Shown piece by piece: positions 16,686-24,054 of a stretch of DNA of 64,000 nt. This DNA is from an uncultured Candidatus Melainabacteria bacterium (lineage in GTDB: Bacteria > Cyanobacteriota > Vampirovibrionia > Gastranaerophilales > Gastranaerophilaceae), in contig CATKZI010000005.1 of NCBI GenBank assembly GCA_949841365.1, forward strand, positions 1-64,000, given 5' to 3'. A model generated the notes under the pieces. The model searched no databases. It had not been told where the DNA came from and saw only the letters and a program-made list of their open reading frames with translations. A program made the position numbers and the translations under genes. Position 1 is the first letter of the stretch. Each line of letters starts with the position of its first letter.

Positions 16686-16750
16686 TTGGGTTCGGCGAAC
16701 CTTATCACCGTCAACCCGCCGGTAAGGTTTTTAATTCCGACCCGGCACAT
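16686..16750 (-). promoter_or_regulatory. Structured GC-rich metK leader, candidate riboswitch
   Basis: In otherwise AT-rich DNA, this part of the metK leader is GC-rich and highly foldable. On the RNA strand, GGGTCGG (16737-16743) pairs with CCGAACCC (16688-16695), with one A bulged. Inside it ACCTTA (16723-16728) pairs with TAAGGT (16699-16704) and CCG with CGG. An alternative pairing, GCCGG (16742-16746) with CCGGC (16718-16722), excludes the outer stem. It lies about 20 bases upstream of the metK start. I do not recognise the SAM-I, SAM-II, SAM-III or SAM-IV consensus in it. Confidence 0.5.
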
Positions 16751-16795
16751 TAATAAAGAGTGTACACCAGACAACTTTTAAAATCAAATAATGTC

Positions 16796-16960
16796 TTAAG
16801 ATATATTAATATATGAAACACTAACGGTCAAATATTCTTCGTCAACCGCAATAACAGCCCAACGTACATATTCTAAACCGAGCTTTTTAAGTTCTTGTTC
16901 AATATACAAATTATCAAAAGCATCTATTTTTTTGATTTTAACATTTTTAGATTTAATCAT
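16796..16960 (-). CDS. Small 54-residue protein, unknown
   Basis: An ATG at 16960 begins two bases after the stop of the 97-residue gene and runs 54 codons to TAA at 16796. It begins MIKSKNVKIKKIDAFDN and has a balanced globular composition (ELKKLGLEYVRWAVIAVDEEYL), which argues for a real coding sequence. Coupling to the upstream stop probably drives translation. Its place downstream of glmS and upstream of the metK leader on the same strand suggests an extension of the glmS operon. No family recognised. Confidence 0.6.
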   Translation of the reverse strand: MIKSKNVKIKKIDAFDNLYIEQELKKLGLEYVRWAVIAVDEEYLTVSVSYINIS

Positions 16961-16962
16961 AA

Positions 16963-17256
16963 CTACTTCAAAACCTTTTTTAATTTATTAATCAAACATA
17001 GAGCAACAGGAGCCCAAATTATACCTCCGGGCAATAAAGCACCTGCAACGCAAATTGGTCCTGTTAAAAGATTATGATGTCCATGCATATTTTTATATAC
17101 ATTTTTACTGCATACATAAACATCAGCCATCGGATTTTTTGAACCGGAGGCTTTATAGTGTTTGTGACCGGTTCTGCAACCGGCTATAACATCATTGACA
17201 TATCTTGACGTTTCTAATTTTAGAAAACGCCCTGTATTTTTAACTTGGGTAATCAT
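16963..17256 (-). CDS. Small protein with C-terminal membrane segment, unknown
   Basis: The product has 97 residues. The N-terminal two thirds are basic with several His and Cys (CRTGHKHYKASGS, NMHGHHN). The last third is one hydrophobic hairpin or helix (GPICVAGALLPGGIIWAPVALCLINKL). It starts 6 bases after the glmS stop and is probably the second gene of that operon. No family recognised. Confidence 0.6.
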   Translation of the reverse strand: MITQVKNTGRFLKLETSRYVNDVIAGCRTGHKHYKASGSKNPMADVYVCSKNVYKNMHGHHNLLTGPICVAGALLPGGIIWAPVALCLINKLKKVLK

Positions 17257-17261
17257 ATATA

Positions 17262-19106
17262 TTATTCTACTGTTACTGATTTTGCAAGATTTCTGGGCTG
17301 GTCAACATCTTTACCCAAAAATTCTGCAATATAATATGCCAGTAATTGCAACGGAATCATTGCAATTATCGGGGAGAACAATTCCTGAACTTCAGGAACG
17401 TACATGATATGTTCAAACAAATCTTTCAATTTTTCGTCTTTTGAATTTGTAAGAGCAATCATTCTTGCATTTCTTGCTTTAGCTTCTTCACTGTTAGAAA
17501 GCAATTTTTCATAAACAGAACCGTTCATCAATATTGATAAAACAGGCATTGTTTCATCAAGCATCGCAATTGGTCCGTGTTTCAATTCACCCGCAGGATA
17601 TCCGGTAGCATTGATATAGCTGATTTCTTTAAGCTTCAATGCACCTTCCAATGCAGTTGCAAAGTTTATTCCGCGTGCGATATAGATAAAATCTTTTGTT
17701 CCTGCATAAGCTCTTGCAACACACTGAATATTTTCTTTATGAGCCAGAATTTGTTCAATTTTTTGCGGTAAAACCATCAACTCAGCTTTCAAAGATGTCA
17801 AAGTTGAAGCAGCAATACTGTCTTTAATCTCAGACATATACAAAGCTAACAGATAAAATGCCATCAACTGTGCAATGTATGATTTTGTAGCCGCTACAGA
17901 AACCTCAATACCTGCATTTACAGGGATTAAACTATCTGCTTCACGTGCCATAGCACTGTCGGGACGGTTTGTAATAATCAAAATATGTGAACCGCGGGCT
18001 TTTGATTGTTTAATAGCTGTCAAAGTATCTGCAGTTTCACCTGACTGTGAAACACCTATTACAAGAGTGTTTTCATCAGTAACGGTTTTTCTGTAAATAT
18101 ATTCGCTTGATGCTTCAACATCAACAGCAATTCCACAAAAACTTTCAATTAAATATTTACCTACCATTGCCGCATGTAAAGATGTTCCGCAGGCAATAAT
18201 TTGAATTCTGTTTAATTTTTTCAAAGACTCTTTCGTAAGTTTAACTTCATTCAAAATAATATGTTCATCAGGAGCATGAAGTCTGCCTACCAGAATATTT
18301 CTGATAACATCAGGCTGTTCATGGATTTCTTTAAGCATAAAATGCTTGTAGCCCATTTTGCTTAAAGCAACAGGTTCCCAAGGAAGCAATTCAATTTTAG
18401 GTTCAACTCTTTCGCCTTCTTCATTAATAATTGTCATATTGTTTGGAGTTAATGTGGCAATTTGATTATCATTCAAATAAACAGCTTTCTTAGTATGTTT
18501 AATAATTGCAGGAACATCAGATGCTGCAAAAAATTCGCCTTCGCCAACACCAACAAGAAGCGGTGCATTACGTTTTGTAATAACTAATTTTTGTTTGCAA
18601 TCGTTATGCATTACGCAAAGTGCATAAGCACCTTCAATCTCCTGAGATGCTAAACGTACAGCTTCCGTTAAATCTTTACACTGCGCGTATTTTCTTGCGA
18701 CCAAATGTGCAACGGCTTCTGTATCGGTTTGTGAGCGGAAAACACAGCCCGTAGCCGATAACTCTTCTCTTAATTCTTTATAATTTTCAATAATCCCGTT
18801 ATGTACAATAACAAGATTTCCACATGTACATGTATGCGGATGAGCGTTCAAAACAGTCGGTGCACCATGTGTAGCCCATCTGATATGTCCTATGCCCATA
18901 GTAGATGCCGTAAATTCAGCTTCATGCCCGCGTAGTTCTTCGCGTAAATTCTGCAATTTACCGATAGCTTTATAAACTTTGATATCATCATCACACATAA
19001 CAGCAACACCTGATGAATCATATCCTCTGTATTCAAGCTGTTCTAAACCGTCTAATAATATATCAACAACAGATCTGTGACCTACATATCCGACTATTCC
19101 GCACAT
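17262..19106 (-). CDS. glmS: Glutamine-fructose-6-phosphate aminotransferase (isomerizing)
   Basis: GlmS makes glucosamine-6-P from fructose-6-P and glutamine, the first step to UDP-GlcNAc for peptidoglycan and lipid A. The 614 residues start MCGIVGYVG, with Cys2 as the glutaminase nucleophile, followed by EYRGYDSSG, IGHIRWATHG and HNGIIENY. The two SIS isomerase domains follow (IIACGTSLHAA, GVSQSGETADT, ARGINFATALEGALKLKEISYI) and the protein ends LAKSVTVE. GAGAGG lies just upstream. It links functionally with nanE/nanK and lpx genes in this window. Confidence 0.97.
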   Translation of the reverse strand: MCGIVGYVGHRSVVDILLDGLEQLEYRGYDSSGVAVMCDDDIKVYKAIGKLQNLREELRGHEAEFTASTMGIGHIRWATHGAPTVLNAHPHTCTCGNLVIVHNGIIENYKELREELSATGCVFRSQTDTEAVAHLVARKYAQCKDLTEAVRLASQEIEGAYALCVMHNDCKQKLVITKRNAPLLVGVGEGEFFAASDVPAIIKHTKKAVYLNDNQIATLTPNNMTIINEEGERVEPKIELLPWEPVALSKMGYKHFMLKEIHEQPDVIRNILVGRLHAPDEHIILNEVKLTKESLKKLNRIQIIACGTSLHAAMVGKYLIESFCGIAVDVEASSEYIYRKTVTDENTLVIGVSQSGETADTLTAIKQSKARGSHILIITNRPDSAMAREADSLIPVNAGIEVSVAATKSYIAQLMAFYLLALYMSEIKDSIAASTLTSLKAELMVLPQKIEQILAHKENIQCVARAYAGTKDFIYIARGINFATALEGALKLKEISYINATGYPAGELKHGPIAMLDETMPVLSILMNGSVYEKLLSNSEEAKARNARMIALTNSKDEKLKDLFEHIMYVPEVQELFSPIIAMIPLQLLAYYIAEFLGKDVDQPRNLAKSVTVE

Positions 19107-19238
19107 AATTTCCTCTCTTATATCTACAATGTCATTATAACACGAAATAAATTATCCTTATAAAAGTTTTACATCAATTTGCAAAATATTGTTTCTATGA
19201 AAAATTTTCCGCATCGGAAACAGAGTTTAATATCCGGC

Positions 19239-19279
19239 TTGACAAAAATTAAAAAATCATAAATAATTACAAATGGAGG
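19239..19279 (+). promoter_or_regulatory. Promoter and strong ribosome binding site of the 19287 pilin gene
   Basis: TTGACA (19239-19244), a 17-base spacer, AATAAT (19262-19267) and GGAGG (19275-19279) precede the ATG at 19287. The whole block is nearly the same as that upstream of the C-tract pilin gene at 61393. Confidence 0.75.
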
Positions 19280-19286
19280 TATTTAT

Positions 19287-19940
19287 ATGAAAAAGCTTAG
19301 AATCACCCCTCCCCACGAAGGTTTCACTTTAGCTGAGGTCTTAATTACTTTAGGGATTATTGGAGTTGTTGCTGCAATTACTATGCCTGTTTTGATGGCA
19401 AACTATAGAAACAAAGTATTAGTTACACAGTTACAAAAAGTCTATTCCGAATTATCCCAAGCTGTCGAGATGATAAATAACAATTTTGGCGAAATCTGTG
19501 ATTATATGTCATATGATGAGTTTTTTAACCAATTAACATCAAAAATACAAACAACAAAAATTTGTAAAATGAGTTCAGGATGTTTTGAATCTACACCCGT
19601 TACCTATTTACGAGGTGGTAAAGCTGCAAATTGGAATAGTTTGGAACTTTCCAAATTCGTAATGACAAACGGTGCATTTGTAATGTTAGAGTATGGAAAA
19701 GGTACTGACGATCCAAATTTTAACCTTACAGAACCTGTAAAATTTCCTATTACTGTTGACATAAACGGTCTAAAAGGTCCAAATCAATTTGGATATGACG
19801 TGTTTATATTTGCAATTCGAAAAGGCGAAGTTATACCGCTTGGCAAAGATGATGACAGTGCATTATGTGACAAAAAGGTAAATCAGTACGGATATACCTG
19901 TGCTTTTAAAGTACTAAAGGAAGGTAAAATTAATTATTAA
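19287..19940 (+). CDS. Type IV pilin-like protein, intact
   Basis: This 217-residue prepilin starts MKKLRITPPHEG and continues directly into FTLAEVLITLGIIGVVAA, so the peptidase site G|FTLAE is complete. After the helix come YRNKVLVTQLQKVYSELSQAV, a variable cysteine-containing domain, and the family motif VDINGLKGPN-x2-GYD-x-F. Its leader DNA has CCCC-T-CCCC where the paralogues have an unbroken run of ten, so this copy is frame-stable. The promoter and GGAGG block match the 61393 copy, and a terminator follows at once, so it is monocistronic. Confidence 0.9.
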   Translation: MKKLRITPPHEGFTLAEVLITLGIIGVVAAITMPVLMANYRNKVLVTQLQKVYSELSQAVEMINNNFGEICDYMSYDEFFNQLTSKIQTTKICKMSSGCFESTPVTYLRGGKAANWNSLELSKFVMTNGAFVMLEYGKGTDDPNFNLTEPVKFPITVDINGLKGPNQFGYDVFIFAIRKGEVIPLGKDDDSALCDKKVNQYGYTCAFKVLKEGKINY

Positions 19941-19968
19941 AAAAGACCTCAAATGAGGTCTTTTATTT
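19941..19968. terminator. Bidirectional terminator between pilin gene and clpB
   Basis: AAAAGACCTC and GAGGTCTTTT pair around AAAT, with T runs usable in either direction. It lies between the convergent stop codons of the pilin gene and clpB. Confidence 0.85.
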
Positions 19969-22557
19969 TTTAAATATAATTTCATCATTAGCAACATCAA
20001 TAGTCACCTTATCTCCGCGCAGGAATTTTTGTGACAAAATCTGTTTTGATAACGGATTTTCAATTAATTGACGAATTACACGTTTCAAAGGTCTTGCGCC
20101 ATATACGGGGTTAAATCCGCGTGTTGCAAGAAATTCTTTTGCTTCAGGTGTAATTTCAAATTCAATTTCCTGATCTTTCAATAAATGACGCAAATAGTCC
20201 ATTTGTATATCAACGATTTGTGTCAAATCCTGCATATTCAAAGCTTTAAAGAAAATTGTTTCATCAATTCTGTTTAAAAATTCAGGTTTGAAACGGCTTC
20301 TCAAAACTTCAAGAACTTTTTCTTTTGTATCTTCAAAATTTGACTGTGACACAAGAGAATTCAATGAATTTTCTAAGATAATATCAGAACCGATATTTGA
20401 AGTCATAATTATCAATGTATTTTTAAAATCTACGGTTCTGCCCTTGCTGTCTGTCAATCTGCCATCATCAAAGATTTGAAGCATGATATTAAATACATCA
20501 GGGTGAGCTTTTTCAATTTCATCAAAAAGCACAACTGAATATGGTTTTCTGCGAACAGCTTCAGTTAACTGACCGCCTTCATCATACCCGACATATCCCG
20601 GAGGCGCTCCGACTAATCTTGAAACATTATGTTTTTCCATATATTCAGACATATCAATTCTGATAAGCGCATCCTCATCATTAAACATGAATTCGGCAAG
20701 TGATTTTGCAAGCTCTGTCTTACCAACCCCTGTAGGTCCGAGAAATAAGAATGTACCTATCGGACGTTTCGGATCTTTCAAACCTGAACGCGCACGTCGG
20801 ATTGCATCGGAAACAGTTTCAACAGCTTCGTCCTGACCGATAAGACGTTTGTGCAAAATATCTTCCATATTAATAAGTTTTTGTTTTTCGCTTTCTACAA
20901 GTTTGTTAACAGGAATTCCTGTCCATTTGCTTACAACATTTGCAATATCATCGTCTGTTATTTCTTCTTTAAGAAGTTTATTTTCTGTGTGTTCTTTGTT
21001 TTGAACCGCCTTAAGCTGTTTTTCAAGTTCAAGAAGTCTGCCGTATTTAAGTTCTGCCGCAGTCTGCAAATCAGTATTGCGTTCAGCTTCTTCTATTTTT
21101 GCTTTTACATTTTCGATTTCTTCTTTTATACCAGCTTCGCCTGTAATTGAAGCTTTTTCCTGCTCCCATTGAGCTTTTAATTTAGAAATTTTACCTTCAA
21201 GTTCTGCGATTTGCTTAGACAAATCTTCAACTTTTGCACGAGCATCATCATCAGACTCTTTTTTCAAAGCTTCTCGTTCAATTTCAAGCTGGATTTTTTG
21301 ACGCATCATTTTATCAATTTCTTCGGGCATACTGTCAATTTCAATACGCAAAGATGATGCCGCTTCATCAATCAAATCAATCGCTTTATCTGGTAGAAAT
21401 CTGTCAGTAATATATCTGTCAGAAAGTTTCGCTGCCTGAATCAAAGCACTGTCTAAAATTCTAATACCATGGTGAACTTCATATTTTTCTTTAAGCCCAC
21501 GCAAAATGGAAATTGTATCTTCTACAGAAGGTTCGCCAACCAAAACAGGCTGGAAACGTCTTTCTAATGCAGGGTCTTTTTCAATATATTTGCGGTATTC
21601 GTTAATTGTTGTTGCACCGATTGTTCTCAAAACTCCTCTTGCAAGCATAGGTTTTAATAAGTTTCCCGCATCCATTGATCCTTCTGTAGCCCCTGCGCCG
21701 ACAACCGTATGAAGCTCATCAATAAACATGACAATTTCACCGTTTGAGGTTTCAACTTCTTTTAAAACAGCTTTCAAACGTTCTTCAAATTCACCTCTGA
21801 ATTTTGCACCTGCCACAAGTGCACCCATATCAAGAGATACAAGTTTAACATTTTTAAGGCTTTCGGGAACATCACCGCGCACAATTCTCTGCGCTAATCC
21901 CTCAACAATTGCGGTTTTACCGACACCGGGTTCTCCTATAAGTACAGGATTGTTTTTTGTACGGCGGTTTAAAACCTGAATAATACGTCTTACTTCCTCA
22001 TCACGACCGATTACAGGGTCTAATTTACCTTTTCTTGCAAGCGCAGTTAAGTCTGTTGAATATTTTTCAAGCGCTTTCATATTTTCTTCTGCATTTTTAT
22101 TATCCACTTTTTTATTACCTCTTATTTTTTTCATGGCATTCAAAACTTTGTTTGCATCAACACCTGCCGTGTGCAAAAGATTTTGAATATTACTGCTTTC
22201 TAACTTTGTCATGGCAAGAAGTATAGCTTCAATACCGATAAATTCATCTTTCAATTCCTCAGCCTGATTTTGCGCCAAATCCAAAAGTTTATAAGTCTGC
22301 GTTGATAGAAACACCTGCCCCGACGGCGGTGTAGATATTGTCGGGAAAGCCTTAACAGCTTGTACAATCTTTGATACAAATCCCTGATTTAAAAGTTTTA
22401 ATTCAGTTAAATAATCTCTGATAATTCCGTCATCTTTAATCATGGCAAGCATGACATGCTCAGGTTGTAACTCTGAATTTTTATATTCGTTCATGACTGC
22501 GCCTGCGGAATTCAAAATTTCCTGCGAATAATTAGTAAATTTATTAAAGTCTGCCAT
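19963..22557 (-). CDS. clpB: ATP-dependent disaggregase ClpB
   Basis: ClpB is a hexameric AAA+ chaperone that, with DnaK, extracts proteins from aggregates. It has the N-terminal Clp-N domain, the first AAA+ domain with [15 protein letters not shown], the coiled-coil middle domain (about residues 400-525), and the second AAA+ domain with [15 protein letters not shown] and [12 protein letters not shown], then the D2-small domain. The start is put at 22557 (MADFNKFT) because AAGGAG lies 9 bases upstream. The earlier in-frame TTG and ATG are too close to that site. I see no CIRCE element upstream. Confidence 0.96.
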   Translation of the reverse strand: MADFNKFTNYSQEILNSAGAVMNEYKNSELQPEHVMLAMIKDDGIIRDYLTELKLLNQGFVSKIVQAVKAFPTISTPPSGQVFLSTQTYKLLDLAQNQAEELKDEFIGIEAILLAMTKLESSNIQNLLHTAGVDANKVLNAMKKIRGNKKVDNKNAEENMKALEKYSTDLTALARKGKLDPVIGRDEEVRRIIQVLNRRTKNNPVLIGEPGVGKTAIVEGLAQRIVRGDVPESLKNVKLVSLDMGALVAGAKFRGEFEERLKAVLKEVETSNGEIVMFIDELHTVVGAGATEGSMDAGNLLKPMLARGVLRTIGATTINEYRKYIEKDPALERRFQPVLVGEPSVEDTISILRGLKEKYEVHHGIRILDSALIQAAKLSDRYITDRFLPDKAIDLIDEAASSLRIEIDSMPEEIDKMMRQKIQLEIEREALKKESDDDARAKVEDLSKQIAELEGKISKLKAQWEQEKASITGEAGIKEEIENVKAKIEEAERNTDLQTAAELKYGRLLELEKQLKAVQNKEHTENKLLKEEITDDDIANVVSKWTGIPVNKLVESEKQKLINMEDILHKRLIGQDEAVETVSDAIRRARSGLKDPKRPIGTFLFLGPTGVGKTELAKSLAEFMFNDEDALIRIDMSEYMEKHNVSRLVGAPPGYVGYDEGGQLTEAVRRKPYSVVLFDEIEKAHPDVFNIMLQIFDDGRLTDSKGRTVDFKNTLIIMTSNIGSDIILENSLNSLVSQSNFEDTKEKVLEVLRSRFKPEFLNRIDETIFFKALNMQDLTQIVDIQMDYLRHLLKDQEIEFEITPEAKEFLATRGFNPVYGARPLKRVIRQLIENPLSKQILSQKFLRGDKVTIDVANDEIIFKK

Positions 22558-22641
22558 ATACATCAACTCCTTATAGTATTATTCTAACGTTATTTTTCCA
22601 AAAGTCATGAAAATTAATTTTAAATTAATTATTCAAAAGTG

Positions 22642-22670
22642 TTGACAATGAAAATTTTTTTGCATAGAAT
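22642..22670 (+). promoter_or_regulatory. Promoter of tRNA-Glu
   Basis: TTGACA (22642-22647), a 17-base spacer and TAGAAT (22665-22670) place the transcription start a few bases before the tRNA at 22687. It is a near-consensus housekeeping promoter and a useful reference for the window. Confidence 0.8.
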
Positions 22671-22686
22671 AGAAATTGTCGATTGA

Positions 22687-22762
22687 GCCCCCATCGTCTA
22701 GAGGCCTAGGACAACACCCTTTCACGGTGTAGACAGCGATTCGAATTCGCTTGGGGGTACCA
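22687..22762 (+). tRNA. tRNA-Glu (anticodon TTC)
   Basis: This is a 76-base cloverleaf. The acceptor stem is GCCCCCA / TGGGGGT with G-T at the first pair. The D-arm is GTCTAGAGGCCTAGGAC, the anticodon stem-loop is ACACC-CTTTCAC-GGTGT with anticodon TTC, the T-arm is AGCGA-TTCGAAT-TCGCT, and the discriminator is A. CCA is encoded in the DNA. A terminator follows. Confidence 0.97.
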
Positions 22763-22772
22763 TATAAAAAAC

Positions 22773-22798
22773 AACACCTTTAATAGGTGTTTTTTTAT
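22773..22798 (+). terminator. Terminator after tRNA-Glu
   Basis: AACACCT / AGGTGTT stem with a five-base loop, followed by seven T. Confidence 0.85.
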
Positions 22799-22817
22799 TA
22801 TGCAAACATTCTACAAA

Positions 22818-22893
22818 CAACTTTTGCTTAGCGCAAGTGAACTGAGACTTGAGCCCTTTTGCGTTTGTGATGTAATCACATTAGCAAAAGTTG
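22818..22893. other. Long-range inverted repeat enclosing a palindrome, no gene
   Basis: In the 170-base space between the tRNA-Glu terminator and the TonB-C gene, CAACTTTTGCT (22818-22828) is perfectly inverted at 22883-22893. Inside it lies TGTGA-TGTAA-TCACA, a 15-base palindrome resembling a CRP/FNR-type half-site pair but with a 5-base spacer. No credible coding sequence is present. It may be a structured RNA or a regulatory region. Confidence 0.35.
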
Positions 22894-22969
22894 ACCGTTA
22901 TATGCGAACGAACATGGGGTAATGTTTGAAAAATATGAGCACCCAAGAGGCGCTTTTTAACGCTTAAAG

Positions 22970-23647
22970 TTAAGGCTGACAAGCATAGTTATAAATTTTC
23001 AAATAAATATCATTAGTATCAGCTGACTGCATTTTTATATTTTCATGAATATCCAAATAATTAGTAAATTCTACATTGTCACAATGCCTATTAGAATAAT
23101 ATGCCTGAGCTCTTTTTAATCCAATCAGCCTATTTTTACAATCAACCTTGACACGCAACAAATATTTTACATTATTTTGCCGGGGAAATCGGTCAAACGC
23201 ATTTAAAAATCTATACCCCTCATAGTCTTTTATATACTTTTTAGATGTCACTTCTAAAAAGGGATGAACTAAACTTTGATAAAACTTTAATTCATTATTA
23301 GCAAATACGTTATAATCAAACTTAAACTGAATATCTATACTTTCACCTTTAAATTCTAAAGGGAGCGGTCTAAAAGGGCTTGACGCCTTAACAGCATTTA
23401 ATGCTGCTGTATCCATATCCTTATCACCAGAGGATCTATATATACTACTTGAAATTAGCGCCCCGTCTTTTGCAACTTTAAAAAGCAGTATCACACGTCT
23501 GCCTTGATAAACTGAAGGTGGATTCCAATTCGCTTTTAATCGCAGTTGAAGTTCTCTCATATAAGACGTAAAGTCAACTTCACCATCCGCCAAAACACAA
23601 TTACACAATAAAAATAAAATTCCAAATAATAAACAAATCTTTTTCAT
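22970..23647 (-). CDS. Secreted TonB/TolA C-terminal-domain protein
   Basis: The start at 23647 gives a signal peptide (MKKICLLFGILFLLCNCVLA). Residues about 25-110 form a TonB-C-like domain: LRLKANWNPPSVYQGRRVILLFKVAKDG, SSIYRSSGDKDMDTAALNAVKASSPFRPLP. There is no long Pro-rich linker or N-terminal membrane anchor as in true TonB, so it is a periplasmic stand-alone version, possibly TolA-like. Residues 110-225 are of unknown type. TATAAT (minus strand, 23654-23659) ends 6 bases before the ATG with TTGTAA 17 bases further up and no Shine-Dalgarno, so the message should be leaderless. Confidence 0.75.
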   Translation of the reverse strand: MKKICLLFGILFLLCNCVLADGEVDFTSYMRELQLRLKANWNPPSVYQGRRVILLFKVAKDGALISSSIYRSSGDKDMDTAALNAVKASSPFRPLPLEFKGESIDIQFKFDYNVFANNELKFYQSLVHPFLEVTSKKYIKDYEGYRFLNAFDRFPRQNNVKYLLRVKVDCKNRLIGLKRAQAYYSNRHCDNVEFTNYLDIHENIKMQSADTNDIYLKIYNYACQP

Positions 23648-23653
23648 ACAAAA

Positions 23654-23703
23654 ATTATACAACATATTTAGGCTCTTTACAAGAAAAATATTTATTATAT
23701 AAT
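23654..23703. promoter_or_regulatory. Divergent promoters sharing a -35 region
   Basis: On the minus strand, TTGTAA (23677-23682) - 17 bases - TATAAT (23654-23659) drives the TonB-C gene. On the plus strand, TTTACA (23676-23681) - 16 bases - TATAAT (23698-23703) points to the small transcript at 23710. The two -35 boxes overlap almost completely, so the two start sites probably compete. Confidence 0.6.
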
Positions 23704-23709
23704 ATAATT

Positions 23710-23840
23710 ATGGCAAAATTAATCCGACGAAATGTAAGATATTTTATGAAAGGCTTGTTATAAAAATAAGACGCTTACATTCTGTCGTAAAAAAGATTTT
23801 TTTATTACTTGACCTTTCCCCCCGAAAGGTCATTTTTTTA
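23710..23840 (+). ncRNA. Candidate small structured RNA with a 17-codon leaderless ORF
   Basis: A good promoter predicts a start at about 23710 and a strong terminator ends the transcript near 23840. The first bases are an ATG that opens MAKLIRRNVRYFMKGLL then TAA (23710-23763). Bases 23725-23738 pair with 23774-23787 (13 of 14 positions including one G-U), so the RNA should fold into a long hairpin followed by the terminator hairpin. It could be a regulatory RNA, a small basic membrane-active peptide, or both. The family is unknown. Confidence 0.5.
23811..23840 (+). terminator. Strong terminator of the small transcript
   Basis: GACCTTTC (23811-23818) pairs with GAAAGGTC (23824-23831) around CCCCC, followed by ATTTTTTTA. 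Confidence 0.88.
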
Positions 23841-23923
23841 TGTAAAAAATCGTTAATAAAAACTGCCGTTTATGGCAATAAATAATATTCAGTGTACTTA
23901 AAGATAAAGTGAAAGGTAGTAAT

Positions 23924-24007
23924 ATGAGAAATAATATTCGACGAAATTCAATAATCAAGGCGAATGCCCCAATCGTCAAATTAATGAACTTAATTTGGGG
24001 TCTGTAG
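23924..24007 (+). CDS. Possible 27-residue basic peptide
   Basis: The ATG at 23924 has a good GAAAGG site 7 bases upstream and opens 27 codons ending TAG at 24007. The start MRNNIRRNSIIKANAP shares an IRRN element with the 17-residue peptide encoded at 23710. The end of the ORF can form a hairpin (AAATTAA / TTAATTT), and a further hairpin ACGGCA / TGCCGT (24022-24040) sits just before the ribosome binding site of the gene at 24055. It could therefore be a leader peptide for that gene. Short length limits confidence. Confidence 0.35.
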   Translation: MRNNIRRNSIIKANAPIVKLMNLIWGL

Positions 24008-24054
24008 TACTTAATTATTGAACGGCATATATTTTGCCGTCGAAAGGACCAAAA

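Noticed and set aside
16665-16800. Classical SAM-I riboswitch (S-box) at metK
   Set aside because: The leader is too short and lacks the four-way junction consensus segments I would expect, so it is reported only as an unidentified structured leader.
17262-19260. glmS ribozyme upstream of glmS
   Set aside because: The glmS upstream region is short and AT-rich, and I see none of the conserved ribozyme core. A normal GAGAGG site precedes the ATG.
22557-22566. TTG or first ATG upstream of MADF as the clpB start
   Set aside because: They lie 0-3 bases from AAGGAG, too close for initiation. The ATG at 22557 has the normal 9-base spacing and the expected N-terminus.
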